Assembly: GCA_965208065.1 (NCBI GenBank)
Contig: OZ242313.1
Location: 1,178,001-1,242,000 of the forward strand
From: Bin103 sp002238925
GTDB lineage: Bacteria > Spirochaetota > Spirochaetia > SZUA-6 > Bin103
Length of the DNA stretch: 64,000 nucleotides
Direction: 5' to 3'
Shown one piece after another: positions 35,348 to 44,359 of this stretch. The notes beneath the pieces are model-generated. The model was not told the DNA's origin, searched no databases, and saw only the letters and a program-made list of their open reading frames with translations. Position 1 is the first letter of the stretch. Each line of letters begins with the position of its first letter. A program made the translations under genes and the position numbers.

Positions 35348-36475
35348 TTACTGCTCCTGCGCCAGCCAGGTGGCGTAGGGGTTGCCGCGATTGGCGAGCG
35401 GGAACGGCACCCGGGTACCGAGGCGGTTGGACTCGTGTACGGCCATGATCATTTCCAGCGTCGCCCGCGAGTCGTTGCCGGAGGAGACCGACCGGATGTC
35501 GCGCTCCTCGTCGATCGCGGCCAGCAGCTCGCGCACAATCAACAGGTTGCTCTCCAGGCCGCTGTTCTGCGCCTCCCATTCGGGGATGCGAATGCGCTCC
35601 CAGGGCCGGGTTTCGGTGTCCGGAACCCACAGGTCGTGACGGTGCAGGTACAGTTCGCCGCCGGGCGAGTTGCGAACCGAGACGATGCCCTTGGTGCCGT
35701 ACACCTCGAAGCCGAGGTGGCGGTTGTGATCGTTGGCGTCGTCCGGGAAGCCCTGGAACGACTCGTAGTGGGCGGTGAGGCCGTTCTCGAACACGTAGTA
35801 GGCGGCCACGCGGTTGCCGGCCAGCAGGCCGACGCCCTCGTCGCCCTCCTTGATGTCGTCTTGGGTGATGGGGCGGCCATCCTGCGTCACGTGGCCGTGC
35901 GCCCAGGCCACGTCGCTGCCGGCGACGTAGCGGATGCCGTCCAGGATGTGGGTGCCGAGGATCATCAGGTCCAGCGAACCGGCGCGGTGGTCGCCCTTGC
36001 CGTGGCCGCGCATCACCTGTATGTCGCCGATCTCGCCCGAATCGACGATCTGCTTGAGGCGCATCTCGTGGGCGGCGGCGCGCCGGTGCGCCACCACGAT
36101 CCGCACACCGTTGCGGTCGCACGCCTCCATCATGGCGTCGGCGTCGGCCAGGCTGGCGGCGAACGGCTTCTCGCAGAAAATGCCCCTCACCCCCGCTTCC
36201 GCTGCCGCCACCACCATGGCGCGGCGCTGGTCGGTCCAGCGCGGAGTCACCGCCACCACGTCGAGGCGTTCGCGGGCGAGCATGTCGCGGTAGTCGAGGT
36301 AGTGGTTGTCGGTCCCGAACCGGCTTGCCGCTGCCGCACCGCCCGCCTGGTCCGCGTCCGCGAAGGCAACTACCGGGGTGCGTTCCAGGGCGGTAAAGGA
36401 TTCACCGAGTCCATGGCCGTAGTTGCCGCGGCCGGTGGCGCCGATCACTCCGGCGCGCAGGGTTGCATTACTCAT
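35348..36475 (-). CDS. Gfo/Idh/MocA family oxidoreductase
   Basis: A 375-residue NAD(P)-dependent sugar or inositol dehydrogenase. The Rossmann motif GVIGATGRGNYG lies near residue 8, and the EKPFAA motif, in which the Lys is catalytic, is near 100. Length is usual. ATG at 36475 begins MSNATLRAGVIG; longer versions carry an unconserved leader. It is convergent with the importer operon, so it may act on what that imports. Confidence 0.88.
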   Translation of the reverse strand: MSNATLRAGVIGATGRGNYGHGLGESFTALERTPVVAFADADQAGGAAAASRFGTDNHYLDYRDMLARERLDVVAVTPRWTDQRRAMVVAAAEAGVRGIFCEKPFAASLADADAMMEACDRNGVRIVVAHRRAAAHEMRLKQIVDSGEIGDIQVMRGHGKGDHRAGSLDLMILGTHILDGIRYVAGSDVAWAHGHVTQDGRPITQDDIKEGDEGVGLLAGNRVAAYYVFENGLTAHYESFQGFPDDANDHNRHLGFEVYGTKGIVSVRNSPGGELYLHRHDLWVPDTETRPWERIRIPEWEAQNSGLESNLLIVRELLAAIDEERDIRSVSSGNDSRATLEMIMAVHESNRLGTRVPFPLANRGNPYATWLAQEQ

Positions 36476-36764
36476 CTCGCGCCCGAGGGTAGCCGGCCGC
36501 GCGGCTGCGTGTACACGCCTCCACTCGCACGCCCGGCGGTCCCGCACCCGGCCGGTGTAACCGGCATGAATTGAACTCTGGCTGCATCAGGCTCGTCGCA
36601 GCCCGGCACGCCGTCCGGCACGTAGGAACCCCTGGACGCCTTGGCTTGGTTGGGAGGGTTACTTGACTCGGCTACTCGTTTCGGACAGCTTAGTGGTGTG
36701 AACGGGTGGAGATGGGCGCGCAAATGACATGGTTGGCAACCGCGGCTGATCACGGGCTTTGAGC

Positions 36765-37106
36765 ATGGTGGTCAAGGGCCCCAAGCCTCCTGTGCAGTGG
36801 AACGGGAGGTCGTTCGACATTTGCCTGCCTTGGCCCGCCGATGAACAGCGGCAAGAGTGGTTGGAATTGGAGGTAACACCGAAGGTTACCTACATTGTTC
36901 GGGTCCGAGAATCGGGGACAGAAGAATGGCTTGTTGGCGTCGAGACACCACTCACGTCTTGCACGTTTCTCGATCTGAAACCGGACACCGAATACGAGAT
37001 GGAAGTCCGCGCAAAGAATGAGGAAGACGTAAGTGATCCCGCAGTCGTCACCTGTCGAACGGATCCCGGCGGCTCAATAGTGCCTCTGTCGGTCAACGAA
37101 GTATGA
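36765..37106 (+). CDS. small fibronectin type III domain protein
   Basis: A 113-residue protein, no signal peptide. About residues 10-100 form one fibronectin III fold: the order VTPKVTYIVRVRE, then LTSCTFLDLKPDTEYEMEV, RAKNEEDVSDP, with the Trp/Tyr core residues in place. GC content is clearly lower than the flanks and A/T-ending codons are more frequent. ATG at 36765 or TTG at 36759. The next gene overlaps it by four bases (ATGA), so they are co-translated. A binding or scaffold role is likely. Confidence 0.65.
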   Translation: MVVKGPKPPVQWNGRSFDICLPWPADEQRQEWLELEVTPKVTYIVRVRESGTEEWLVGVETPLTSCTFLDLKPDTEYEMEVRAKNEEDVSDPAVVTCRTDPGGSIVPLSVNEV

Positions 37107-37513
37107 ACGTCGCGGTAGACGGCCTAATAGTAAGCCATATGGCAGCTAGTAGGCTTCGTACAAGCTGGAGAAGCCAGCCGGAGGCTCGGACTGCAAACAT
37201 CGTTCAGTTCGATCCCAGGGTTCGCGAGTTCTCTTTCGGCATGGATGGCAGAACACCAGGAGTCGATGTCGTCGATTTGGCACGTGCTCTGGTGAGGGGA
37301 GCCGAACAACGGACGCACCAACCCGAAATCACGATTGATGTGGATGGTGCGCTCTCGTTCGACCTGAGGCTGACGAGCGGCCTGTTGATGTTCGCCGAGT
37401 TGGCAATTGATGGGAAGCTCGACATCACGATCGTCAACGACAGCGGACAAGAGTCTTTCGTCGCCAAACACCTGTCCGATGCGACCGAAGGACAATTCGT
37501 CGAGCAACTCTAG
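37103..37513 (+). CDS. unrecognised protein of the low-GC trio
   Basis: A 136-residue protein with no membrane segment or signal. The C-terminal half alternates hydrophobic and charged residues (ITIDVDGALSFDLRL, then LDITIVNDSGQE), suggesting a beta-rich domain with Asp and Glu on the surface. I recognise no family. It is coupled to the fibronectin III gene by a four-base overlap. Base composition is lower in GC than the flanking metabolic genes. Confidence 0.6.
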   Translation: MNVAVDGLIVSHMAASRLRTSWRSQPEARTANIVQFDPRVREFSFGMDGRTPGVDVVDLARALVRGAEQRTHQPEITIDVDGALSFDLRLTSGLLMFAELAIDGKLDITIVNDSGQESFVAKHLSDATEGQFVEQL

Positions 37514-37522
37514 CCCTGGATT

Positions 37523-37930
37523 ATGTCAGTTCCTGTTGACGATACGCTGTGTCGTTTTGTCCGTCCGGCAGATTGGAGCACCCGCGATTCCCGCCCGAGG
37601 CCGGGTGCGTTCAAACAACCCGCGCTCTCGGTGTGGAATATCGATATGCTGGACCAGCGTGGCGTCGCAATTGACGAATTGCGGATGGAACACCTTGGTG
37701 CCTGCGGGCAGGCTCACCATACCGCGGGCGATTACGTGACATACGCGCGGCAGTCGGGCCTGAAGGTGCAAGTGGTGTGGCGATCGGAGGATGAATACGT
37801 GGCGGAGCCTTGGCGGCAGTGGCATTATGCTCACGTCCAGGTCGAGGCTACATCCGGGCCACCACAGTTCACCGCTCCGTACCGTGGGTTGCTCGCGACC
37901 AACTGCCGGCACTCCGTCCCGCCGGACTAG
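37523..37930 (+). CDS. unrecognised protein of the low-GC trio, His/Cys-containing
   Basis: A 135-residue soluble protein. MEHLGACGQAHHTAGDYVTYARQ and HYAHVQVEA contain a cluster of His and one Cys that could bind a metal, and the order of blocks (WNIDMLDQRGVAIDELR first) is even. No family is recognised. ATG at 37523 is nine bases after the preceding stop, so it belongs to the same operon. Confidence 0.6.
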   Translation: MSVPVDDTLCRFVRPADWSTRDSRPRPGAFKQPALSVWNIDMLDQRGVAIDELRMEHLGACGQAHHTAGDYVTYARQSGLKVQVVWRSEDEYVAEPWRQWHYAHVQVEATSGPPQFTAPYRGLLATNCRHSVPPD

Positions 37931-38060
37931 ATTCGACGTTCCCAGAGGCCGGGGAGGCGCGCACCTGGGTATGAGCGTTTGACCCGTGACGGCCCCGATC
38001 CTATGCTCATGGGCATCACGCGACCGGTGGCAGTGAGCCGCCGGAAGGGAGAATCCGGGC

Positions 38061-39266
38061 ATGAGCGAGAACTTCACCCCGTCCTTGAGCCGGCAACAGC
38101 TTGCCGATTACCACGAGGAAGGCTACCTGATTGTGCGCAACGTGCTGTCCGCCGGCGAGGCGGCCGACCTTCGCCGGGTGGTCCGGGAACAGGTGCAGCG
38201 CGGCGCGTATCCACCGCGGCTTACCTACCCCGAACCGGCCAAGTACACCGTCAGCGGCAACCGGATGGCCGAGCCGGGGCTGGCCGCGATTGCCGAGCAT
38301 CCGGTAGTGGTTGGGGCAGTGGAGTCGGCGCTCGGCGGGCCGGCGCACCTGACCGCGTCGGTCGCCTACCTGCGCACCCCGAGCGACAAGGGCGGCGGCG
38401 CCCACACCGACTACAAGCGCTGGCGCCCGGTCGGCTCGTCCATGAATTGGGTGTTCGCCATCATCCCGCTGAATGATTTCGACCCTTCCTTCGGCCCGTT
38501 CATGGTGTCGCCCGGATCGCACAAGCTGCCGCGGGTCATCGACCCCACCGCACACGTTCTGGACCTGACGGCGCCCGACCGGGAGCAGTTGCCGCCGTTT
38601 ATTGATCCGGAGCTGAAGGCGGGCGACCTGTTGGTGGTCAACGGGCATGTCTGGCACCAGGCGCCGGCCGGCACCACCAGCGAGGACCGCTGCGGCATCT
38701 TCAACAAGTACTGTGCCGCCAACGCGCCGCCGGCCGCGGGGTACTACCCGTACAATTCGGCCGCGCGCGACGCCCTGAGCGACGCCGGCAAGCGCTTGCT
38801 GCCGGTCTGCTTCGACCAGCCGATCACCACCACTCGCTTGCTGATCGAGAGGCCCTACGGTCTCGACTCGAAATACCTGTTGTGCCGCGACCCGGACTCG
38901 GATGTGTGGGAGCTGCCGGGCGGCGAGGGCTGGGAAGAGGAGTCGTCCGGCTGGGACGTGGGCTCGCGCATTGGCTCGCTGCAGGCCCTGGTTAAGGCCC
39001 AACTCGGTTTGGATGTGCCCTGGATGTCCTACATCGAAGACCAGGTGGAGGACGGCGAGGTGTGCCGGGTATACGGGTACTCGGACGCCAACGTGAGGGT
39101 CCGTGCACCGGCAAGCAGCAAGCGAGGCTGGTTCACGCCCGGCGAGATGCGCTTCAACCACGGCGACTGCCACCCGATCTGCTACGCGCTCGATGCCTGG
39201 GAGCGGAGCGACATTGTCCGCGGCAAGGGCAAGGCGTGCAGCCAGAGCAAGCACCAATTCGAATAG
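38061..39266 (+). CDS. phytanoyl-CoA dioxygenase-family protein with Nudix-like C-terminal domain
   Basis: A 401-residue fusion. Residues about 10-235 are a PhyH Fe(II)/2-oxoglutarate dioxygenase: the HxD motif GAHTDYKRW near 116 and the distal His in VWHQAPAGTT near 200, with an Arg nearby. Residues about 255-395 resemble a Nudix domain: YLLCRDPDSDVWELPGGEGWE fits strand-loop-box start, followed by a helix and GWFTPGEM. The usual REUxEE glutamates of the Nudix box are not intact, so this part may only bind a ligand. The substrate is unknown; some bacterial PhyH proteins act on secondary metabolites or phosphonates. Confidence 0.7.
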   Translation: MSENFTPSLSRQQLADYHEEGYLIVRNVLSAGEAADLRRVVREQVQRGAYPPRLTYPEPAKYTVSGNRMAEPGLAAIAEHPVVVGAVESALGGPAHLTASVAYLRTPSDKGGGAHTDYKRWRPVGSSMNWVFAIIPLNDFDPSFGPFMVSPGSHKLPRVIDPTAHVLDLTAPDREQLPPFIDPELKAGDLLVVNGHVWHQAPAGTTSEDRCGIFNKYCAANAPPAAGYYPYNSAARDALSDAGKRLLPVCFDQPITTTRLLIERPYGLDSKYLLCRDPDSDVWELPGGEGWEEESSGWDVGSRIGSLQALVKAQLGLDVPWMSYIEDQVEDGEVCRVYGYSDANVRVRAPASSKRGWFTPGEMRFNHGDCHPICYALDAWERSDIVRGKGKACSQSKHQFE

Positions 39267-39368
39267 CGCGGCGTCGCATGGCGCGGCGCCTAATGAGCAA
39301 GCGTTGGATCGCGCCGTGTCGGGTGACGCAGCGTCGGATGACGCCGTGATCGGCGCTGCCGGCCACCG

Positions 39369-40142
39369 ATGAAGCTCGACGTTCTGGGTTCTTTCCGGCT
39401 GGACGGAAGGGTGGCGCTGGTGACCGGGGCGAGCCGCGGCTTCGGCGAGGTGATCGCGAGCGCACTGGCGGAAGCGGGGGCGTCGCTGGCGCTGCTTGCG
39501 CGCGGTGAGCGGGTGCTTGAGGTGGCGCGCGAGCTGAATGCCGAGCATGGGGTAGCGTGCCGCGCGTACCGGTGCGACGTGAGCGACGCGGCGGCGGTGG
39601 AGGAGACGGTGGCGGACGTGATCGCCGACTGCGGCGGGCTGCACGTCGTGGTGAACAACGCCGGCATCAACATCCGCGGGCCGATCGAGGAGTTGAGCCT
39701 GGAGCAGTTCCGGCAGGTGCAGGACACCAACCTCACCTCGATGTGGCTGGTGTGCCGCGCCGCCGCCCGCCACCTGAAGGAGCAGGGCTACGGCCGCGTG
39801 ATCAACATCGGCTCGCTGCTGTCGGTGCTCGGCATGGCCGAGCGCACCCCGTACGCGGTCAGCAAGGGCGGTGTGCTGCAGCTCACCCGCGTGCTGGCAC
39901 TGGAGTGGGCGCGGGCCGGCGTCACCGTCAACTGCATCATCCCCGGCATGTTCGCCACCGAGTTGAACGTGCCGCTGCTCGATGATCCCGAGGTCAATGC
40001 CGGCGTGGTGGCGAAGGTGCCGATGGGGCGTTGGGGCGAGCCGCGGGAGATTGCCGGGCTCGCGCTGTTTCTGGCCAGCGATGCGTCGAGCTACGTGACC
40101 GGCGCGGCGCTGACCGTCGACGGCGGCTACCGTGTGCCCTGA
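39369..40142 (+). CDS. SDR-family oxidoreductase
   Basis: A 257-residue classical short-chain dehydrogenase. Cofactor motif TGASRGFGE near 18-26, NNAG near 95, the catalytic Ser in NIGSLLS near 146, YAVSK near 159 with the Tyr and Lys, and a typical C-terminal end VTGAALTVDGGY. It is close to gluconate 5-dehydrogenase or 3-oxoacyl-ACP reductase types. Given the surroundings a sugar or sugar-acid substrate is likely. Confidence 0.9.
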   Translation: MKLDVLGSFRLDGRVALVTGASRGFGEVIASALAEAGASLALLARGERVLEVARELNAEHGVACRAYRCDVSDAAAVEETVADVIADCGGLHVVVNNAGINIRGPIEELSLEQFRQVQDTNLTSMWLVCRAAARHLKEQGYGRVINIGSLLSVLGMAERTPYAVSKGGVLQLTRVLALEWARAGVTVNCIIPGMFATELNVPLLDDPEVNAGVVAKVPMGRWGEPREIAGLALFLASDASSYVTGAALTVDGGYRVP

Positions 40143-40168
40143 GTGAGTCTGTACGGTCACTCCGTGGC

Positions 40169-41341
40169 ATGGTAGACGATGAACACCGATGCCCCGGCAT
40201 CGCCCGCCGGCCGCCTCTATCGGACCGCGTTCTGAACGTCCTGTTCCTGGAGTCGTTCTACGGCGGCTCGCACCGCGAGTTCGCGGACGGCCTGGTGCAG
40301 CACTCCCGCCATCGCATCGAACTGCACACGCTGCCGGCGCGCTTCTGGCGTTGGCGGATGCGGGGCGCGGCGCTGCACTTTGCGCGCGCGGTGGCGCGGC
40401 CGCGGGAGTTCGACCTGCTGCTGGTTACCGACCTGATGAACGTGGCCGACCTGAAGGCGGTGTGGGGAGCGCGCTGTCCGCCGATCCTCCTCTATGTGCA
40501 CGAGAATCAGCTCAGCTATCCGACGCCGGAAGGAGAGCAGAAGGAATTTCAGTTCGCCTTTACCGACATCGCCTCGGCGCTGGCCGCGGACGCGATGGTG
40601 TTCAACTCGCGCTACCATCGCGACGCCTACTTCGCCGCGCTGCCGGAGGTGCTGCGGCGCATGCCGGAGTATGAACCGGCGTGGATCCCGGACGCGCTGG
40701 CGGCCAAGGCGCGCGTGCTGTACCCCGGCTGCCGGTTGCCCGAGCCGGGCGGGGTCGGCGCGGGCGGCGCTGATGCGGAGATACGGGCCGCCGGGGCGGG
40801 GCCGCCGTTGGTGATCTGGAACCATCGCTGGGAGTTCGACAAGCAGCCGGCGGCGTTCTTCGCCGCGCTGCGCGAGGTGCAGCGGGCGGGCGTGGCGTTC
40901 CGGGTGGCGCTGCTCGGGGAGAACGCCCAGTACGTGCCCAAGGAGTTCATGGCCGCCCGCGAGTGGCTTGGCGAGCGGGTAGTGCAGTACGGCTATCTGC
41001 CGAGCCGGGAGGCGTACCTGGAGTGGCTGCGGCGCGGCGCGGTGGTGGTGTCGACCGCGGTCCAGGAGAACTTCGGCATCTCGGTAGTGGAAGCGGTGGC
41101 GGCGGGCTGCCATCCGCTGCTCCCCAGCCGGCTCGCATACCCCGAGGTGATCCCGGCGCCCCACCACGAAGCTTGCCTGTACGAAGACGGCGATGACTTG
41201 GCGCGGAGGCTGATCGCGCTGTTGGCGAACCCGCCGGTGTCGCCGCCGCCAGGCTTGGCCGCGGCCATGCAGCGCTACTCGTGGACTTGCCTTGCCGCCG
41301 AATACGACTCCTTGTTCGACGAGTGCGCGCGGGCGCGGTGA
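40169..41341 (+). CDS. DUF3524 glycosyltransferase, tRNA-queuosine mannosyltransferase-like
   Basis: A 390-residue GT-B glycosyltransferase. The N-terminal DUF3524 domain reads LFLESFYGGSHREFADGL, then LPARFWRWRMRGAA, and the acceptor-side block ILLYVHENQLSYPTP. The C-terminal donor domain has the NHRWEFDKQP and ENFGISVVEAVAAGC (E-x7-E) motifs. Animal homologues (GTDC1, QTMAN) add mannose to queuosine in tRNA-Asp. Whether bacterial members act on tRNA is open. ATG at 40169 adds 20 residues before the conserved start; no good ribosome site is seen. It is near but not obviously linked to its neighbours. Confidence 0.8.
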   Translation: MVDDEHRCPGIARRPPLSDRVLNVLFLESFYGGSHREFADGLVQHSRHRIELHTLPARFWRWRMRGAALHFARAVARPREFDLLLVTDLMNVADLKAVWGARCPPILLYVHENQLSYPTPEGEQKEFQFAFTDIASALAADAMVFNSRYHRDAYFAALPEVLRRMPEYEPAWIPDALAAKARVLYPGCRLPEPGGVGAGGADAEIRAAGAGPPLVIWNHRWEFDKQPAAFFAALREVQRAGVAFRVALLGENAQYVPKEFMAAREWLGERVVQYGYLPSREAYLEWLRRGAVVVSTAVQENFGISVVEAVAAGCHPLLPSRLAYPEVIPAPHHEACLYEDGDDLARRLIALLANPPVSPPPGLAAAMQRYSWTCLAAEYDSLFDECARAR

Positions 41342-41345
41342 CCGG

Positions 41346-42068
41346 TCAGGCGCGGTAGGAGGGGTCTTCGCGGTCCAGGATCGCCTGCAGCTCGCGGAAG
41401 TGATCGGTGCTCAGGTCGGGGTAGTCGAGCCACTGCCGGCGGGTCGCGGCGGCCACCTCGTCGGAGACGATCTTGAGTTCCCGTCCGGTCTGCAGGGCGG
41501 TGAGGTAGGTCTCGCAGGAGCGTTCGAAGTAATACAGATCGTCGAATGCTTGGGCAACCGACGCGCCGATCACCATCACGCCGTGGTTGCGCAGCAGCAG
41601 AATCGGGTTGCCGCCGATCGTCGAGGCTACCCGCTCGGCTTCGTCGTCCAGCCCCATGCCCTCGAACCGCTCGTCGACGGTAACCCGGTTCCAGAATCGC
41701 ATTGCGTTCTGGTCGATTGGCGGCAGCGTGGGGTCGGCGAGACAGGCCAGCACGGTGGCGTAGCGCGAGTGCACGTGCAGCAGGCAGCGCGCGTGCAGCA
41801 CCCGCCGGTGGATGGCCCCGTGCAGGCCCCACGCGGTGGGGTCGGGGGCATCGGGCCGCTGCATGGTGGCGTCGTCATGTGCGTCGAGCAGCAGCAGCTC
41901 GCTGGCGCGGATCAGCGAGAAGTGGCGCCCGCGCGGATTCATCAGGAACCGCGTCCCGGCATCGTTCACCGCCAGGCTGAAGTGGTTGGCGACCGACTCG
42001 TGCAGGTCAAAGCGGGCCGCCCACCGGAACGCGCAGGCCAGCGCAATCCTGTGCTCAGCGAAGTCCAT
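41346..42068 (-). CDS. class II aldolase/adducin-family protein
   Basis: A 240-residue member of the L-fuculose-phosphate/ribulose-phosphate aldolase-epimerase family. The zinc ligands fit the LLHVHSRYA pair near 97-99 and a His in ILLLRNHGVMV near 155, and the SLIRASELLLLDA block matches the family's substrate-binding region. It may be an aldolase or a decarboxylase-type relative. It is convergent with the glycosyltransferase. Confidence 0.85.
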   Translation of the reverse strand: MDFAEHRIALACAFRWAARFDLHESVANHFSLAVNDAGTRFLMNPRGRHFSLIRASELLLLDAHDDATMQRPDAPDPTAWGLHGAIHRRVLHARCLLHVHSRYATVLACLADPTLPPIDQNAMRFWNRVTVDERFEGMGLDDEAERVASTIGGNPILLLRNHGVMVIGASVAQAFDDLYYFERSCETYLTALQTGRELKIVSDEVAAATRRQWLDYPDLSTDHFRELQAILDREDPSYRA

Positions 42069-42122
42069 TTCGGATCTACACGGTAGCTGCGTGCGCGGCG
42101 CGTGTCCACCGGGCTATGCGGG

Positions 42123-44348
42123 CTATGGCTTCGCTGGCGGGCGGGTGGCGGTGACGAACAGGGTGGCGACGCGCCAGTCGAGCGAGGTGCCGAGGCGGTG
42201 CTCGAGGCCGCGGCGCAGGGCCACGACGGCGGCGGTGGAGACGCCGGCGCGCTGCAGGACGTGCGCGTAGGAGGTGGCCGGAGCGGTCGCGCCGGCCGGG
42301 AACCAGCGCTCCAGGAGGGTGCGGGTTACCGCCAGCCGGCCCGGCTGTTCCACGACCTCGGTGGCCGCGCCGGTGACGCATGGCGCCAGGGCGGCCTCGA
42401 TCGCGGCGCCGGTGAGTTCCGGGCGGGCGCCGTAGTGCGCCTCCTCCGCGGCGGCGACGGCGGCCCGGTCCGTCTCGTCCAGACCGTCCAACTCCAGCAC
42501 CTCGTGCAGGCGCGGCGCGCGTTCCGGCAGGGACTCGGCCAGCACCAGCCGCCCGCCCTCGGCCAGCAGGTCGGCGGCGGCGCGTACCAGCGCTTCCCCA
42601 CCGGGCGCGCGCCACACGTTGCGGCCCATGAGGGCGTCGAACCGCACCGCCGGGTCGACGTTGGCCGGGGCCGTCACCAGAGTCGGCTGCATGGCGTCCG
42701 GCAGCGCCGCGAGCTGGGCGCGCACTCCCTTGGCCTCCGGGGCCTCCGGTGGCGCGATGGCCCATACGCCGCCCTCCGGGCAGCGGCGCAGCAACTCGAA
42801 GGTGAGCAGGCCGCTGCCCAGGCCCAAATCGAGCACCACGCTGTGGCGTTGCAGGCCGGCTGCCGCCACGATGCGGTCGCGCTCGCCGGCGAGCCGGCCG
42901 GCGGCGTCCGACAGCGCCCGCTCCAGCCAGCGGTCCAGTTCGCGCTGCACCCCGGTGCCGGCGTTGGTCAGGATCTCGCCGCCGCCGTTGTCGGTGCCTT
43001 CCCAGGCGGCCGCCAGGTTGGCCTCGCGGCGGCGCGCCACCTCGTCCCGAATGGCGCGTTCGTGGCCGGTGTCGCCAGGCTGGTAGAACACCCGCCCCTG
43101 CATCTCTTCCGGCAGGTATTGCTGCGCCACCCAGTGGTCGGTAAAGGCGTGCGGGTATTGGTAGCCGGCGCCGTGGCCGAAGCCCTCGGCATCGCGGCTG
43201 GCGTCGCGCAGCGGTGACGGCACCTCCGCCTCGCGTTCCGCCTCCACCGCGCGCAAGGCATCGAAGAAGCCCAACGTGCTGTTGCTCTTCGGCGCGGTGG
43301 CCAGGTACAGCGCCGCCTCGGCCAGGTGGAAGCGCCCCTCCGGCAGGCCGACATAGTCGAACGCGGCGGCGCAGGCGCTCACCACCTGGATCGCCGCCGG
43401 GTCGGCCATGCCGACATCCTCCGCCGCCAGGATCAGCATGCGGCGAAACAGGTAGCGCGGGTCCTCGCCGGCGTACACCATGCGCGCCATCCAATACAGC
43501 GAGGCGTCGGGATCGGAGCCGCGCACGCTCTTGATGAACGCGCTGATGGTGTCGTAGTGGGCGTCGCCCTCCTTGTCATACAGCACCGCGCGGCGCTGAA
43601 TCGACTCCTCCGCCACCACGCGGTCGACGCGTACTACGCCGTCGGCGCCGGCCGGCGTGGTGGTCACCGCCAGCTCCAGGGCGTTGAGCAGGCTGCGCGC
43701 GTCGCCGTTTGCCACGTTCAGCAGGTGCTCCATCGCCTCCTCGCTCACCTCGCTGCGGTAGCTGCCCAGCCCGCGCTCGGCGTTCGCCAGGGCCATGCGC
43801 GCCACGCGCGCCAAGTCCTCGCGCCCGAGGCCCTGGAGCTGGAAGATGCGGCTGCGGCTCACCAGCGGCTTGATCACCTCGAAGTAGGGGTTCTCGGTGG
43901 TGGCGCCGATCAGCACGATGATGCCGTTCTCGACGCTCGGCAGCAGGGCGTCCTGCTGCGCCTTGTTCCAGCGGTGCACCTCGTCGATGAACAGGATGGT
44001 GCGCTGGCCGTGCAGGTCGCGCGCCTCGCCCGCGGCGGCAATCGCCTCGCGCAGTTGCTTTACCCCGGCGAGGACCGCGTTCAGCGCCGTGAAGCGGGCG
44101 CGCGTGGTGCCGGCGATCACCTGCGCCAGGGTGGTCTTGCCGGTGCCGGGCGGCCCGTAGAAGATCAGCGACGAGAGCTGGTCCGCCTGGATGGCGCGGC
44201 GCAGCAGCCGCCCCGGCCCGACAATGTGGTCCTGGCCAACAAACTCGTCGAGCGTGCGCGGGCGCATGCGCGCCGCAAGCGGGGCGCTGCTCACCTGCTC
44301 GGCAGCGCCCCGCGCCTGAAACAGATCGTGATCTTCAACGGCTGCCAT
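42123..44348 (-). CDS. rarA: RarA-type AAA ATPase fused to a methyltransferase-like domain
   Basis: A 741-residue protein. Residues 1 to about 450 are RarA (MgsA), which acts at stalled replication forks: Walker A GPPGTGKTT near 65-73, ILFIDEVHRW near 118, the sensor ATTENPYFEV, and the tetramerisation region PEGRFHLAEAALYLATAPKSN. From about 500 to 741 there is a domain with VLDLGLGSGLLTFELL, a class I methyltransferase-like nucleotide motif. This layout is known in cyanobacteria and some spirochaetes (RarA/unknown domain fusion). Whether the second domain methylates anything is unknown. ATG at 44348. Confidence 0.85.
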   Translation of the reverse strand: MAAVEDHDLFQARGAAEQVSSAPLAARMRPRTLDEFVGQDHIVGPGRLLRRAIQADQLSSLIFYGPPGTGKTTLAQVIAGTTRARFTALNAVLAGVKQLREAIAAAGEARDLHGQRTILFIDEVHRWNKAQQDALLPSVENGIIVLIGATTENPYFEVIKPLVSRSRIFQLQGLGREDLARVARMALANAERGLGSYRSEVSEEAMEHLLNVANGDARSLLNALELAVTTTPAGADGVVRVDRVVAEESIQRRAVLYDKEGDAHYDTISAFIKSVRGSDPDASLYWMARMVYAGEDPRYLFRRMLILAAEDVGMADPAAIQVVSACAAAFDYVGLPEGRFHLAEAALYLATAPKSNSTLGFFDALRAVEAEREAEVPSPLRDASRDAEGFGHGAGYQYPHAFTDHWVAQQYLPEEMQGRVFYQPGDTGHERAIRDEVARRREANLAAAWEGTDNGGGEILTNAGTGVQRELDRWLERALSDAAGRLAGERDRIVAAAGLQRHSVVLDLGLGSGLLTFELLRRCPEGGVWAIAPPEAPEAKGVRAQLAALPDAMQPTLVTAPANVDPAVRFDALMGRNVWRAPGGEALVRAAADLLAEGGRLVLAESLPERAPRLHEVLELDGLDETDRAAVAAAEEAHYGARPELTGAAIEAALAPCVTGAATEVVEQPGRLAVTRTLLERWFPAGATAPATSYAHVLQRAGVSTAAVVALRRGLEHRLGTSLDWRVATLFVTATRPPAKP

Positions 44349-44359
44349 AGGGGCCGCAA

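Noticed and set aside
36476..36764. Possible promoter or small gene in the gap before the low-GC trio
   Set aside because: TTGACT near 36663 has no convincing -10 at the right distance, and no frame with coding character was seen.
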